The notes beneath the pieces were generated by a model. It made no database searches. It worked only from the letters and a program-made list of their open reading frames with translations, and was not told the origin of the DNA. 64,000 bases of DNA from contig NZ_AUMN01000003.1 of the NCBI RefSeq assembly GCF_000430705.1, forward strand, positions 186,001-250,000, read 5' to 3'. Positions 46,497-54,370 of this stretch are shown here, piece after piece (position 1 is the first letter of the stretch; each line of letters starts with the position of its first letter). The position numbers and the translations under genes were made by a program. This DNA is from Arthrobacter castelli DSM 16402. GTDB taxonomy: Bacteria; Actinomycetota; Actinomycetes; Actinomycetales; Micrococcaceae.

Positions 46497-47627
46497 ATGG
46501 CGGGGTTTTCCTTCGGCGATCTCAGCAGGTATCCGGATATCGAGGCCGGCAACTTGTTTGCCGTCGACGCCGCGGACCGGTTGATCCTGGATGAAGCTGC
46601 AGATGAGGTGGTTGCTTCGGGAAACAATGCCGTCGTCATCATCGGTGACCGCTACGGCGCCCTGACGCTGGGGGCAGCGGACCTGCTCGACGACGAGGAC
46701 AGCCTGCGGGTGCATCAGGACAGTATTACCGGCGAACTGGCACTGGCCAACAACGCCGCAGTCCTTGCACCGGATGCCGGCTTTACCCAATATGCATTGG
46801 GCCGTGAACTATTGACTGGTGCCCGTGTCGTGCTGCTGCAGTTGCCACGGAGCCTGGAAGCCTTGGACCAGATTGCCGACGCCGTGGCACGCTGGGCGGC
46901 CGACGACGTCGTGCTCTTCGCCGGGGGGCTGACCAAGCATATGACTCCGGCGATGAACGAGGTGCTGCGCAAGTACTTCGGAACTGTGCGGGCGGGACTC
47001 GGCCGGCAGAAGGCCCGCGTCATCACCGCCCGCGAAGTGCAGCGTCCCGGGACGGAGCCGGAACCGACGGCCCGGCAATTCCACCAGGACCTCGGGCTGT
47101 GGGTCTGCTCGGCGCCGGGGACGTTTGCCGGAACCAAGGTGGATATCGGCACCCGTTTCCTACTGGGGTTCCTGCCGCGGCTCGAAACCAGCAGCGGTGC
47201 CGCCGTCGACCTGGGCTGCGGCACCGGTATTATCGCCGCCCGGCTGGCCGCCCTGTATCCGGAACTGCAGGTGAGCGCCACCGACCAGTCGGCTGCCGCC
47301 GTCGAATCTGCCGCAGCCACGGCAGCCGCCAATGGGCTGGCCGGCCACGTCAACGCCGTCCGCGACGATGCCATGGGTTCCTTCCCCGACGCGTCTGTGG
47401 ACCTGGTGGTGTGTAATCCGCCGTTCCACGCCGGCGCTGCGGTCCATGCCGGGGCGGCCTTGAAGCTGTTCGGGGCCGCCGCGCGGGTGTTGCGGCCGGG
47501 CGGGGAACTGTTGGTGGTCTACAACTCGCATCTTGACTATCGTTCCCGCCTGCGCAGCACTGTCGGCCCCACCCAGCAGCTGGGACGCAACCGGAAGTTC
47601 ACGGTCACCCGCAGCATTCGCCGCTGA
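46497..47627 (+). CDS. Class I SAM methyltransferase, RsmC/RlmG-like
   Basis: A 376-residue two-part protein like RsmC/RlmG: an N-terminal degenerate methyltransferase half (about 1-190) and a C-terminal catalytic half with AVDLGCGTGIIAARLAAL as motif I near residue 240, and NPPFH as motif IV near 305, the signature of N2-guanine rRNA methylation. It probably modifies G in 16S or 23S rRNA. ATG 46497 is where homology begins (FSFGDLSRYPDIEAGNLFAVD); upstream in-frame sequence is Pro/Arg-rich with no ribosome site. Confidence 0.85.
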   Translation: MAGFSFGDLSRYPDIEAGNLFAVDAADRLILDEAADEVVASGNNAVVIIGDRYGALTLGAADLLDDEDSLRVHQDSITGELALANNAAVLAPDAGFTQYALGRELLTGARVVLLQLPRSLEALDQIADAVARWAADDVVLFAGGLTKHMTPAMNEVLRKYFGTVRAGLGRQKARVITAREVQRPGTEPEPTARQFHQDLGLWVCSAPGTFAGTKVDIGTRFLLGFLPRLETSSGAAVDLGCGTGIIAARLAALYPELQVSATDQSAAAVESAAATAAANGLAGHVNAVRDDAMGSFPDASVDLVVCNPPFHAGAAVHAGAALKLFGAAARVLRPGGELLVVYNSHLDYRSRLRSTVGPTQQLGRNRKFTVTRSIRR

Positions 47628-47671
47628 CCCGCCGTCGTGCGGAAGCCAGAGGGGACTGCGGGCACCGCCGA

Positions 47672-47893
47672 TCACCGGGCAACTGGTGTGGGTCCGGGAT
47701 CTGTGGGGCGCCGCCATCCGGTGTAGAGGAGCCACCCGATCATCCAGAACTCGGCGATGGTCGGCGGGATGGCCAGGATGTAGACGAGTGGACCGGGGCT
47801 CGGCGCGAGGAAGGCCAGCAGGCCACTGAGCACGTAGCTCACTCCGCCCGCGACGAGCAGCCAGCCCAGGGCCCGAGGTGGCTGAATCCTAAA
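47672..47893 (-). pseudogene. DUF4386-like membrane protein, C-terminal remnant
   Basis: On the minus strand the frame reads PPRALGWLLVAGGVSYVL, LSGLLAFLAPSPG and IAEFWMIGWLLYTGWRR to a stop at 47672-47674, the last helices of DUF4386-type membrane proteins. It is open back only to a stop at 47894-47896, has no start codon with a ribosome site and lacks the first ~150 residues. The break lies exactly where the ArsR promoter begins. It is a gene remnant. Confidence 0.65.
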
Positions 47894-47935
47894 TTAGTTA
47901 TGGCTAATATTAGACGTAACTGTTATAGTTCCACT

Positions 47936-48298
47936 ATGCACGCGTTCGATGTCCTTGGTGATCCGGTCCGCCGCCATATCCTCGACCTGCTGGCCGAGGG
48001 GGAGCGCAGTGCCGGTGAGGTGGTGGAGGCCGTCGGCGCGGAGTTCGGTATCTCGCAGTCGGCTGTCTCGCAGCATCTGGCGATGTTGCGGACGTCCGGC
48101 TTCGCGACGATGCGGCCGGACGGTGCCCGACGGCTCTACTCGGTGGACCCGACGGGGCTGCAAGAGGTGGACGCCTGGGTCGATCGCTTCCGCCACCTGT
48201 GGGGAGCGCGGCTGAGCGCCCTGGAAACGGAGATCGCGCGCGGCAAGCGTGCGCAACGGCAGCAGGAAGAAGGAAAGAACAATGAGAGACCTGATTAA
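47936..48298 (+). CDS. ArsR-family transcriptional repressor
   Basis: A 120-residue winged-helix regulator: FDVLGDPVRRHILDLLAEG then SQSAVSQHLAMLRTSGFA as the recognition helix. No metal-binding Cys motif, so probably a non-metal member of the type that controls AHSA1 genes. ATG 47936 is six bases after TATAGT (47924-47929), so the gene is probably leaderless. Upstream, ATTAG/CTAAT around a 6-base spacer and AGTTA/TAACT inverted repeats could be the operator. It overlaps the AHSA1 gene by 17 bases and so forms a two-gene operon. Confidence 0.88.
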   Translation: MHAFDVLGDPVRRHILDLLAEGERSAGEVVEAVGAEFGISQSAVSQHLAMLRTSGFATMRPDGARRLYSVDPTGLQEVDAWVDRFRHLWGARLSALETEIARGKRAQRQQEEGKNNERPD

Positions 48299-48926
48299 CG
48301 AGCTGACGGCGGTGCATCGTCAGGTGGCACGCGAAGCGCAGGACGGCGACGAGATAGTGCGGGTCACGATGCGCCGCCGGTACTCAACCGACGCACCGGA
48401 CTTGTGGGCCGCGCTGACGGAACCCGAGCGGATCGCGCGATGGTTCATGCCGGTCTCCGGCGACTTGCGGGAGGGAGGGTCCTTCCAGCTCGAGGGAAAC
48501 GCCGACGGCGAGATCCTCCGGTGCGATCCTCCATCGCAGTTGCGGACGACCTTCGGTGGCGCCGAGAGTGTCCTGACTTTGACACTCACACCGGGCGACG
48601 ACGGGCAGACCGAACTGCGGCTTGATCACACAGTGCCCTTGGCCATGGCGCAGAACGTCGCAGGCGCGCTGTTCGTGGGGCCTGGCTGGGACGGAGCTTT
48701 CCTCGGTCTGTGCCTTTACGTGGCCGGCGAGGCCGAAGGGGATCCCCGCGAGGTCGCGGAGTCACCGGAAGTCGTGGAATTCAATATCGCCGCGATCGAC
48801 CGATGGTCCGCCGTGGCCGATCAAGCCGGAGCGGCACCGGAGGAGATCGCTCAAGGACGAGCGATGGCCCTCGCGCAGTTCGCGCCTGGCACGGCCGAAG
48901 CTGCCGAGGCGGCCGGGAACGCCTGA
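48282..48926 (+). CDS. AHSA1/SRPBCC-domain protein
   Basis: A 214-residue protein whose central part (about 23-160) is an AHSA1-type fold: VTMRRRYSTDAPDLWAALTEPERIARWF then GEILRCDPPSQLRTTFG. The C-terminal 55 residues are Ala/Glu-rich. Function is unknown; AHSA1 proteins of this type are commonly paired with an ArsR repressor. ATG 48282 follows AGGAAAG inside the repressor gene. It is the split counterpart of the fusion at 15.2 kb. Confidence 0.85.
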   Translation: MRDLINELTAVHRQVAREAQDGDEIVRVTMRRRYSTDAPDLWAALTEPERIARWFMPVSGDLREGGSFQLEGNADGEILRCDPPSQLRTTFGGAESVLTLTLTPGDDGQTELRLDHTVPLAMAQNVAGALFVGPGWDGAFLGLCLYVAGEAEGDPREVAESPEVVEFNIAAIDRWSAVADQAGAAPEEIAQGRAMALAQFAPGTAEAAEAAGNA

Positions 48927-49024
48927 CCTGCACAGCAGTGCCCTGGTGGCAGTGCGGCGTCGTTGATGCGTTACCCCTGCCGCCAAGGGCTGTTTTCCTC
49001 GTCGGTGCGGAGTATGTTGTTCCC

Positions 49025-50047
49025 ATGGCTTCCGAGGCAACTCATCTGTCCGTCGAAGGTCCCCACGGCACGAGGGAGGTGCGGATCTCCAGCCCCAGCC
49101 GCGTCATGTGGCCGGACCTGGGGATCACCAAGCTGGACCTTGCCAAATACCTGGCCGAAGTGGGGGAGGCATTTGTCGCGGCCAACGGCGACCGGCCGCT
49201 GGCTTTGCAGCGCTTCTCTGAAAATGTCGACGGCGAGCAGTTCTTTTCCAAGAATCCGCCCCGGGGTGCCCCGGACTACATCCGTTCGGTGATGGTGAAG
49301 TATCCGAGTGCGCGCTCGCATCCGCAGCTGATCATCGACGAGCCTGCGGCGGCCGTGTGGGCTGCGCAAATGAACACGGTCGTCTTCCACCCCTGGCCGT
49401 CGCGGGCGGAAGATTCTGACAACCCGGATCAGCTGCGCATCGACCTCGATCCGCAGCCCGGTACTGATTTCGACGACGCCGTGCCGGCCGCCGTCGAGCT
49501 GAAGGCCGTGCTCGCGGAGGCCGGGCTGACCGCATTCCTGAAAACGTCGGGCAACCGTGGCCTGCACGTGTACGCACCGATCGAACCCACTCACGAATTC
49601 CTCGACGTCCGCCATGCCGTCATCGCCGCTGCCCGGGAGCTGGAGCGGCGGATGCCCGAGGCCGTCACCACTGCTTGGTGGAAGGAGGAACGCGGCCAGA
49701 AGGTGTTCGTCGACTTCAACCAGGCCAACCGGGACCGGACTATCGCCGGTGCCTACAGCCCACGGGCTCTGGCCCACGCACCGGTGTCCTGTCCGCTCGA
49801 ATGGGAGGAGTTGGACAGCGCGGATCCGAAGAACTTTACGGTGCTGACCATTCCGGAACGACTGCGCACCACCGGCGATCCCTGGGCAGACTTCCACGCC
49901 GCACCAGGGACGATCGACCAGTTGCTGCAGTGGTGGCAGCGGGACCTGGATTCGGGGCTCGGGGAACTGCCGTTTCCGCCGGACTATCCCAAGATGCCGG
50001 GCGAACCGCCCCGCGTGCAGCCCAGCCGGGCCCGGATGCCCGAGTAG
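49025..50047 (+). CDS. Stand-alone LigD-type primase-polymerase domain protein
   Basis: A 340-residue protein equivalent to the polymerase (AEP) domain of LigD, without ligase or nuclease domains. The metal-binding RIDLDPQPG, the KTSGNRGLHVYAPI histidine strand and VFVDFNQANRDRTIAGAYSPR are the expected motifs and look intact. Such proteins add ribonucleotides and fill gaps in NHEJ or other repair. ATG 49025 is preferred over frames extending upstream into the AHSA1 gene. No Ku or ligase gene is adjacent. Confidence 0.9.
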   Translation: MASEATHLSVEGPHGTREVRISSPSRVMWPDLGITKLDLAKYLAEVGEAFVAANGDRPLALQRFSENVDGEQFFSKNPPRGAPDYIRSVMVKYPSARSHPQLIIDEPAAAVWAAQMNTVVFHPWPSRAEDSDNPDQLRIDLDPQPGTDFDDAVPAAVELKAVLAEAGLTAFLKTSGNRGLHVYAPIEPTHEFLDVRHAVIAAARELERRMPEAVTTAWWKEERGQKVFVDFNQANRDRTIAGAYSPRALAHAPVSCPLEWEELDSADPKNFTVLTIPERLRTTGDPWADFHAAPGTIDQLLQWWQRDLDSGLGELPFPPDYPKMPGEPPRVQPSRARMPE

Positions 50048-50090
50048 GGTCCGTGGTGCAGCAGCCCCGCAGTCCGCCGTACAGAATGGT

Positions 50091-50140
50091 GCCTTACCTA
50101 ACGATTCGCCGCTAGCAACCGGCGAATCTTTAGGTAAGGC
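50091..50140. terminator. Long near-perfect hairpin after the LigD-like gene
   Basis: A 21-base stem with one mismatch (50091-50111 and 50120-50140) and an 8-base loop lies about 45 bases after the stop. Arms carry CCTTACCTAA and TTAGGTAAGG. No T-run. Could be a factor-dependent terminator or a binding palindrome; see also the repeat array that follows. Confidence 0.6.
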
Positions 50141-50143
50141 CAC

Positions 50144-50221
50144 ATTCCTCTTAGGTGGGCGGCGATTCCTCAGGCAAGGTCGGATTCCTCAGGCAAGAGC
50201 ATATTCCTTAGGAAGGCAGGT
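50144..50221 (+). repeat. Tandem array of 19-21 base repeats (CCTNAGG core)
   Basis: Four units begin ATTCCT at 50144 (21 bases), 50165, 50184 and 50203 (19 bases each). The last three contain CCTCAGG, CCTCAGG and CCTTAGG; the first a longer CCTCTTAGG. With the hairpin it fills most of the 330-base gap before the hydrolase gene; no gene is seen in this gap. Confidence 0.75.
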
Positions 50222-50379
50222 TCCAATCAGCACGGGGGAGCGATGGCTGCCAATGGGAGTTCCGGTCCGGGCCGGGGCGGCGCCGCTTCCGCACCGACCG
50301 ATGAGTTTGCTCCGGTTGATCCGTCCTTACTGTGCTGGATGCTTCGTATACTTCGAATCACTGCCTGAGGAGAATGAAA

Positions 50380-51177
50380 ATGACAGAGTTCACCACCACT
50401 GCACGCGGGGACCGGGTGGCGTACGACCTGTACGGATCCGGCCCGGCGATCATCTTCGTCGCGGGGGCCGGGCCGTACCGGGCCGTGGACCCGTCGACCA
50501 CCGAAACGGCCCAACAGGCCGCCGGGCACGGCGTCACCGCGCTTGTCTTCGACCGCCTGGGCCGCGGTGAAAGCGACGCCGAGGGTGCACTGACCCTGGA
50601 GCGGGAACTCGACGCAATTGCCGCACTGCTCGACGTCGTCGGCGGTTCTGCGGTGTTGTGTGGGCATTCTTCCGGGTGTTCCATCTCGCTGAGGGCCGCG
50701 GCTGACGGTTTGCCGGTTGAAGGTCTCGCGCTGTGGGAGGCGCCATTGGCCGGCGACGCCGCCGACACCCAGGCCTGGTCCGACCACATAGAGAAGCTCA
50801 TCGACGCCGGCCGTCTCGAAGGTGCCAAGGAGCACTATATGAAGGACATGCCACCGGAATGGCTGGCCGGGGCGAAAGCGTCACCGGAATGGCCCGAGAT
50901 TGCAGCCGGGGTTGTCAGTACCCGCGCCGATGCGCAGTCCATGGCGTGGGCCATTCGCGGACTTGAACGGGCAAACCTCGGCGATATCCGCGTGCCGGTG
51001 CTGGCCATGTATGGAACCGAAACATTCGGGGAGATGACGACGGCGGCAGAACGCATCGTCCGTACCCTGCCCGATGCCGTCATGAAGGAAATGCCTGGCG
51101 CGCAGCACAGCTGGGAACCGGAGCCCATGGCAGCCGAACTCGCCGCATTCGCAAAGGTCTCCATAGCGGCCCGGTGA
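50380..51177 (+). CDS. Alpha/beta hydrolase
   Basis: A 265-residue alpha/beta-fold hydrolase. The nucleophile elbow is [12 protein letters not shown] (Ser near residue 105), the core strand [11 protein letters not shown] precedes it, and [17 protein letters not shown] and [10 protein letters not shown] carry the acid and histidine regions. The substrate is unknown. ATG 50380 is seven bases after GAGGAG (an ATG at 50374 is too close). It heads a run of small same-strand genes (DUF1905, YCII, sigma factor). Confidence 0.82.
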   Translation: MTEFTTTARGDRVAYDLYGSGPAIIFVAGAGPYRAVDPSTTETAQQAAGHGVTALVFDRLGRGESDAEGALTLERELDAIAALLDVVGGSAVLCGHSSGCSISLRAAADGLPVEGLALWEAPLAGDAADTQAWSDHIEKLIDAGRLEGAKEHYMKDMPPEWLAGAKASPEWPEIAAGVVSTRADAQSMAWAIRGLERANLGDIRVPVLAMYGTETFGEMTTAAERIVRTLPDAVMKEMPGAQHSWEPEPMAAELAAFAKVSIAAR

Positions 51178-51226
51178 GGGAGCCGGCATGAAGTATGAAT
51201 CCATACCCTCGTGGGGAGAAAAGACA

Positions 51227-51538
51227 ATGACCGCGACAAACAACCGGAACTCAGCCGGCACGAGCCAACCGCTGGACCACGAATTCACCACAGTCCTGCG
51301 CAAAGAATCCGGGAAGGGAGGGTGGATCCATGTGGTGATGCCCGGCTCGGCCGAGTTCTTCGGCACCCGCGGCCTGGTCAGGGTGCGAGCGAGCATTGAC
51401 GGGCACCCGTTCCAATCGTCTTTCATGGCATTAGGCGATGGCACCCATAAACTGCCCGTCACGAAAACGCTCGCAGAAGCCATTGGAAAGGGCGAGGGGG
51501 ATACGGTCACCATCCACCTCGACGAGCGGATGAAGTAG
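51227..51538 (+). CDS. DUF1905 domain protein
   Basis: A 103-residue protein matching DUF1905: [38 protein letters not shown] and [23 protein letters not shown] in pieces. The family, a small beta-barrel often fused to a YdeI/OmdA domain, has no established role. ATG 51227 follows GGGGAGA. It lies between the hydrolase and YCII genes on the same strand. Confidence 0.8.
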   Translation: MTATNNRNSAGTSQPLDHEFTTVLRKESGKGGWIHVVMPGSAEFFGTRGLVRVRASIDGHPFQSSFMALGDGTHKLPVTKTLAEAIGKGEGDTVTIHLDERMK

Positions 51539-51639
51539 AAATCCAAATTATTCCCGTCCGGATGTCGATCCGTCGCAGTACCGTTCGACGCAGTAGTAGA
51601 GGGACGCATTCGGCGCCCTCGTCAACAAAGGAGAGAACA

Positions 51640-52062
51640 ATGAAGTACATGCTGATCATGCGCTCCACCGACGCCGCGATTGAAGCCTCAAAAGAGATGG
51701 ACTTCGAAGAGATCATCAACGCCATGGGCGAATATAACGTGGCGATGACCAACGCCGGCGTCCTGCTCGCGGGCGACGGCCTGGCTGGCCCCGAGGAGGG
51801 CTTCGTCGTGGACTTTGACGCGGAGCAGCCGATAGTCACCGACGGACCGTACGGCGAAACTCACGAGCTGTTCAACGGTTTCTGGATCATCGAGACGTCC
51901 ACTAAGGAGGAAGCCGCGGAGTGGGCGAAGCGGTGCCCTCTGGGGCCCGGCAGTAAGCTCGAGGTGCGGCGCGTGACCGACGCGAGCGACTTCGAGGATT
52001 TCGCGGACAACGAGTACGTCAAAAACGAGCCGGAGCTGCGAGCAGCCAATAAGCAGCCCTGA
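51640..52062 (+). CDS. YCII-family protein (DGPF type, partner of ECF42 sigma)
   Basis: A 140-residue YCII/DGPF-family protein: YMLIMRSTDAAIEASKEM at the start, then VTDGPYGETHELFNGFWIIE, in which DGPY replaces the eponymous DGPF. These proteins are typically encoded next to ECF42 sigma factors, as here (30 bases upstream). Function is not proven; the YCII fold suggests a small-molecule enzyme. ATG 51640 follows AAGGAGAG. Confidence 0.88.
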   Translation: MKYMLIMRSTDAAIEASKEMDFEEIINAMGEYNVAMTNAGVLLAGDGLAGPEEGFVVDFDAEQPIVTDGPYGETHELFNGFWIIETSTKEEAAEWAKRCPLGPGSKLEVRRVTDASDFEDFADNEYVKNEPELRAANKQP

Positions 52063-52092
52063 GCCCTGAGGGTCGCCCCGCGGGGAAACATC

Positions 52093-53316
52093 ATGATCGA
52101 AATCCAGGGTACGCTCGACGCCATCTGGCGGATCGAGGGCGCACGCATTGTCGCTGCGCTGGCCAAGATGACCGGCGACGTCGGCCTGGCTGAAGATCTC
52201 GCCCAGGAAGCGCTCGTCGATGCCCTCAGCCAGTGGCCGGAGTCAGGCGTTCCGCGAAATGCGGGCGCCTGGCTGACTGCTGTGGCCAAGCGCAAGGCCA
52301 TTGACGGGTGGCGGCGCGCCGAGCGCCTGGATGAGCGGTATCGGGCCATCGCCCACGATCTCGAGGAGGTAGCCGAGGACGAATGGCAGCCGATTCCCGA
52401 CGACGTGCTGCGGCTGATCTTCGCCGCCTGCCATCCGGTACTCTCCCGCCAGGCGCAGGTGTCGCTGACATTGCGGGTCGTCGGTGGACTCACCACTGAG
52501 GTAATCGCCCGGATGCTGCTGGTTCCCGTTGCCACGGTCCAGCAACGCATCGTCCGCGCGAAGAAGACCCTGTCGGCCGCGAAAGTGCCCTTCGAGGTGC
52601 CGGAGCCAAACGAATGGAACGACCGGTTGGCCGCAGTCCTTGGCGTGGTCTACCTGATTTTCACCGAGGGCTACGCAGCGACGTCGGGGGAGCGCTGGGT
52701 GCGGACCGAGGTCGCCAACGAGGCATTGCGGCTCGGGCGCGTGGTCGCCGGTATGTTGCCGCGCGAACCTGAAGTGCATGGACTCGTAGCATTGATGGAG
52801 TTCCAGGCATCGCGGTTCGCCGCCCGAGTTGGCAGTGACGGGAGCCCGGTGCTGCTTGCCGACCAGGACCGTCGCCGCTGGGACCGCAGCCAGATTGGCC
52901 GCGGGCAGGCAGCGCTGCGGCGTGCGGATTCGGCAGCACGCGGCCGCGGCAACTACGCACTCCAGGCTGCCATTGCCGAATGCCACGCCGTCGCCCGGAC
53001 TTTCGAACAGACGGACTGGAGCCGCATCGTGCTGCTGTATGAGGCGTTGGGGCGGCTGGCTCCCAGTCCCGTCGTCGAACTCAATCGTGCTGTAGCCGTT
53101 TCCATGGCCACCGGACCGGAAAGTGCGCTGCGGATCGTCGACGGACTCGACACTCGGGCCTTGCGGGGGTCGCACCTGCTGCCCAGCGTCCGGGGCGAGC
53201 TCCTTGCCCGGTTGGGACGGATAGAGGAAGCCCGCTCCGAACTGCTTACTGCAGCCGCGTTGACCGCAAACAAGCAGCAAAAGTCGGTGTTGGAAGCCAA
53301 GGCGGCGTTGCTCTGA
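52093..53316 (+). CDS. ECF42-type sigma factor with C-terminal extension
   Basis: A 407-residue sigma factor. Region 2 is EDLAQEALVDALSQWPESG with GAWLTAVAKRKAIDGWRR; region 4 is LTLRVVGGLTTEVIARMLLVPVATVQQRIVRAKK. The remaining ~220 residues (AVLGVVYLIFTEGYAA then LVALMEFQASRFAAR, YEALGRLAPSPVVELNRAVAV) form the DUF6596/TPR-like extension that marks the ECF42 group. It directs RNA polymerase to YCII/DGPF genes in studied species. It follows its presumed partner by 30 bases. The extension probably replaces an anti-sigma factor. Confidence 0.9.
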   Translation: MIEIQGTLDAIWRIEGARIVAALAKMTGDVGLAEDLAQEALVDALSQWPESGVPRNAGAWLTAVAKRKAIDGWRRAERLDERYRAIAHDLEEVAEDEWQPIPDDVLRLIFAACHPVLSRQAQVSLTLRVVGGLTTEVIARMLLVPVATVQQRIVRAKKTLSAAKVPFEVPEPNEWNDRLAAVLGVVYLIFTEGYAATSGERWVRTEVANEALRLGRVVAGMLPREPEVHGLVALMEFQASRFAARVGSDGSPVLLADQDRRRWDRSQIGRGQAALRRADSAARGRGNYALQAAIAECHAVARTFEQTDWSRIVLLYEALGRLAPSPVVELNRAVAVSMATGPESALRIVDGLDTRALRGSHLLPSVRGELLARLGRIEEARSELLTAAALTANKQQKSVLEAKAALL

Positions 53317-53339
53317 GAACGGCAAGTAAAGGGAGTGCG

Positions 53340-54370
53340 ATGACCGGTTCCGCAGATACTGCGCTTGTTGTTGGAGGAGGGGTTGCCGGCCTGGCAGCGG
53401 CGGCGTCCATGCTGCAACAAGGCTGGTCCGTCACCGTACTCGAGCAAGCCCCGGAGTTTACCGAGGTCGGAGCTGGGTTGGCACTGACAGCTAACGGTCT
53501 GTCCGCCCTCGCTGGGCTCGGTCTCGGCGACACCGCGCGTGCAACTGGCCATAGGTTGCACATGGCCGGAACCATGAATGAGCGTGGCGACTGGCTGATG
53601 CGCATTCCGTAGCGACACACCACACTCCCCCCGGGAGGCCTATGGCATTCACCGACGGATGCTCCATAAAGTGCTACTGGAAGCAGCAGATGGAGCCCGC
53701 CTTGTCACCGGGACGCGGGTAATGGCCGTCAGCGCCGGGCACCCCGCCGGCGCCCCGGCAACAGTGCAATGCACCGCCAGCAACGGACCGGTGGACTACC
53801 AAGGCGACCTCATTATCGGCGCCGACGGGTTACGAAGCCAGCTGCGAAACCGACTCGCACCCGACACTGTGCCCGAATACAGTGGTAAATCCTCTTGGCG
53901 CGGCATTGTGGATGACGCGTCCATAGTAAATGATGATTTCATCATCAGGTGGGGGCCCGGCACTGAATTTGGCGCGGTGCGTATCAGCGCCGATCAAGTG
54001 TATTGGTACGGCTATATCCACTCAACAGAGCACCACCGGTGGCTCGATGAGCAGGCAGCAGCCATCGAACATTTCAGGGACTGGTCTGCGCCCGTTCCAG
54101 CGCTGATCCGCGCTACTGCCTCGGAAAGAATCCTGCGCCACGATGTTTACTCGCTGGCCCCGCCACTGCATGGCTACGCCTTCGGCCGCGCTGTCCTGAT
54201 CGGCGACGCCGCCCACGCAATGGTGCCCACCATGGGGCAAGGAGCGAACTCATCCTTGGAAGATGGCGTTTGCGCCGGAGTGTTGGTTGCACGGTCGGTC
54301 AACGCCGGAACCGGCCTGGCGGCAGCAGTGGAGCGTTTCGACTCGTTACGGCGCCCCAGGACTCAGCGCA
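53340..54370 (+). pseudogene. FAD-dependent aromatic-ring monooxygenase, frameshifted and 3'-truncated
   Basis: The first frame reads ALVVGGGVAGLAAAASMLQQGWSV, a normal FAD-binding start, to a TAG at 53610-53612. From there the +1 frame continues PHSPREAYGIHRRMLHKVLLEAA, GDLIIGADGLRSQLR and LIGDAAHAMVPTMGQGANSS (the GD motif), so one extra base near 53606-53608 breaks it. The end (AAVERFDSLRRPRTQR) runs into the tail of the convergent flavoprotein gene and lacks the usual last ~35 residues. Without the indel it would be a UbiH/salicylate-hydroxylase-like enzyme. Confidence 0.78.

Noticed and set aside
48710-49024. Upstream extension of the LigD-like protein
   Set aside because: It overlaps the AHSA1 gene in another frame and reads as Arg/Gly-rich nonsense.
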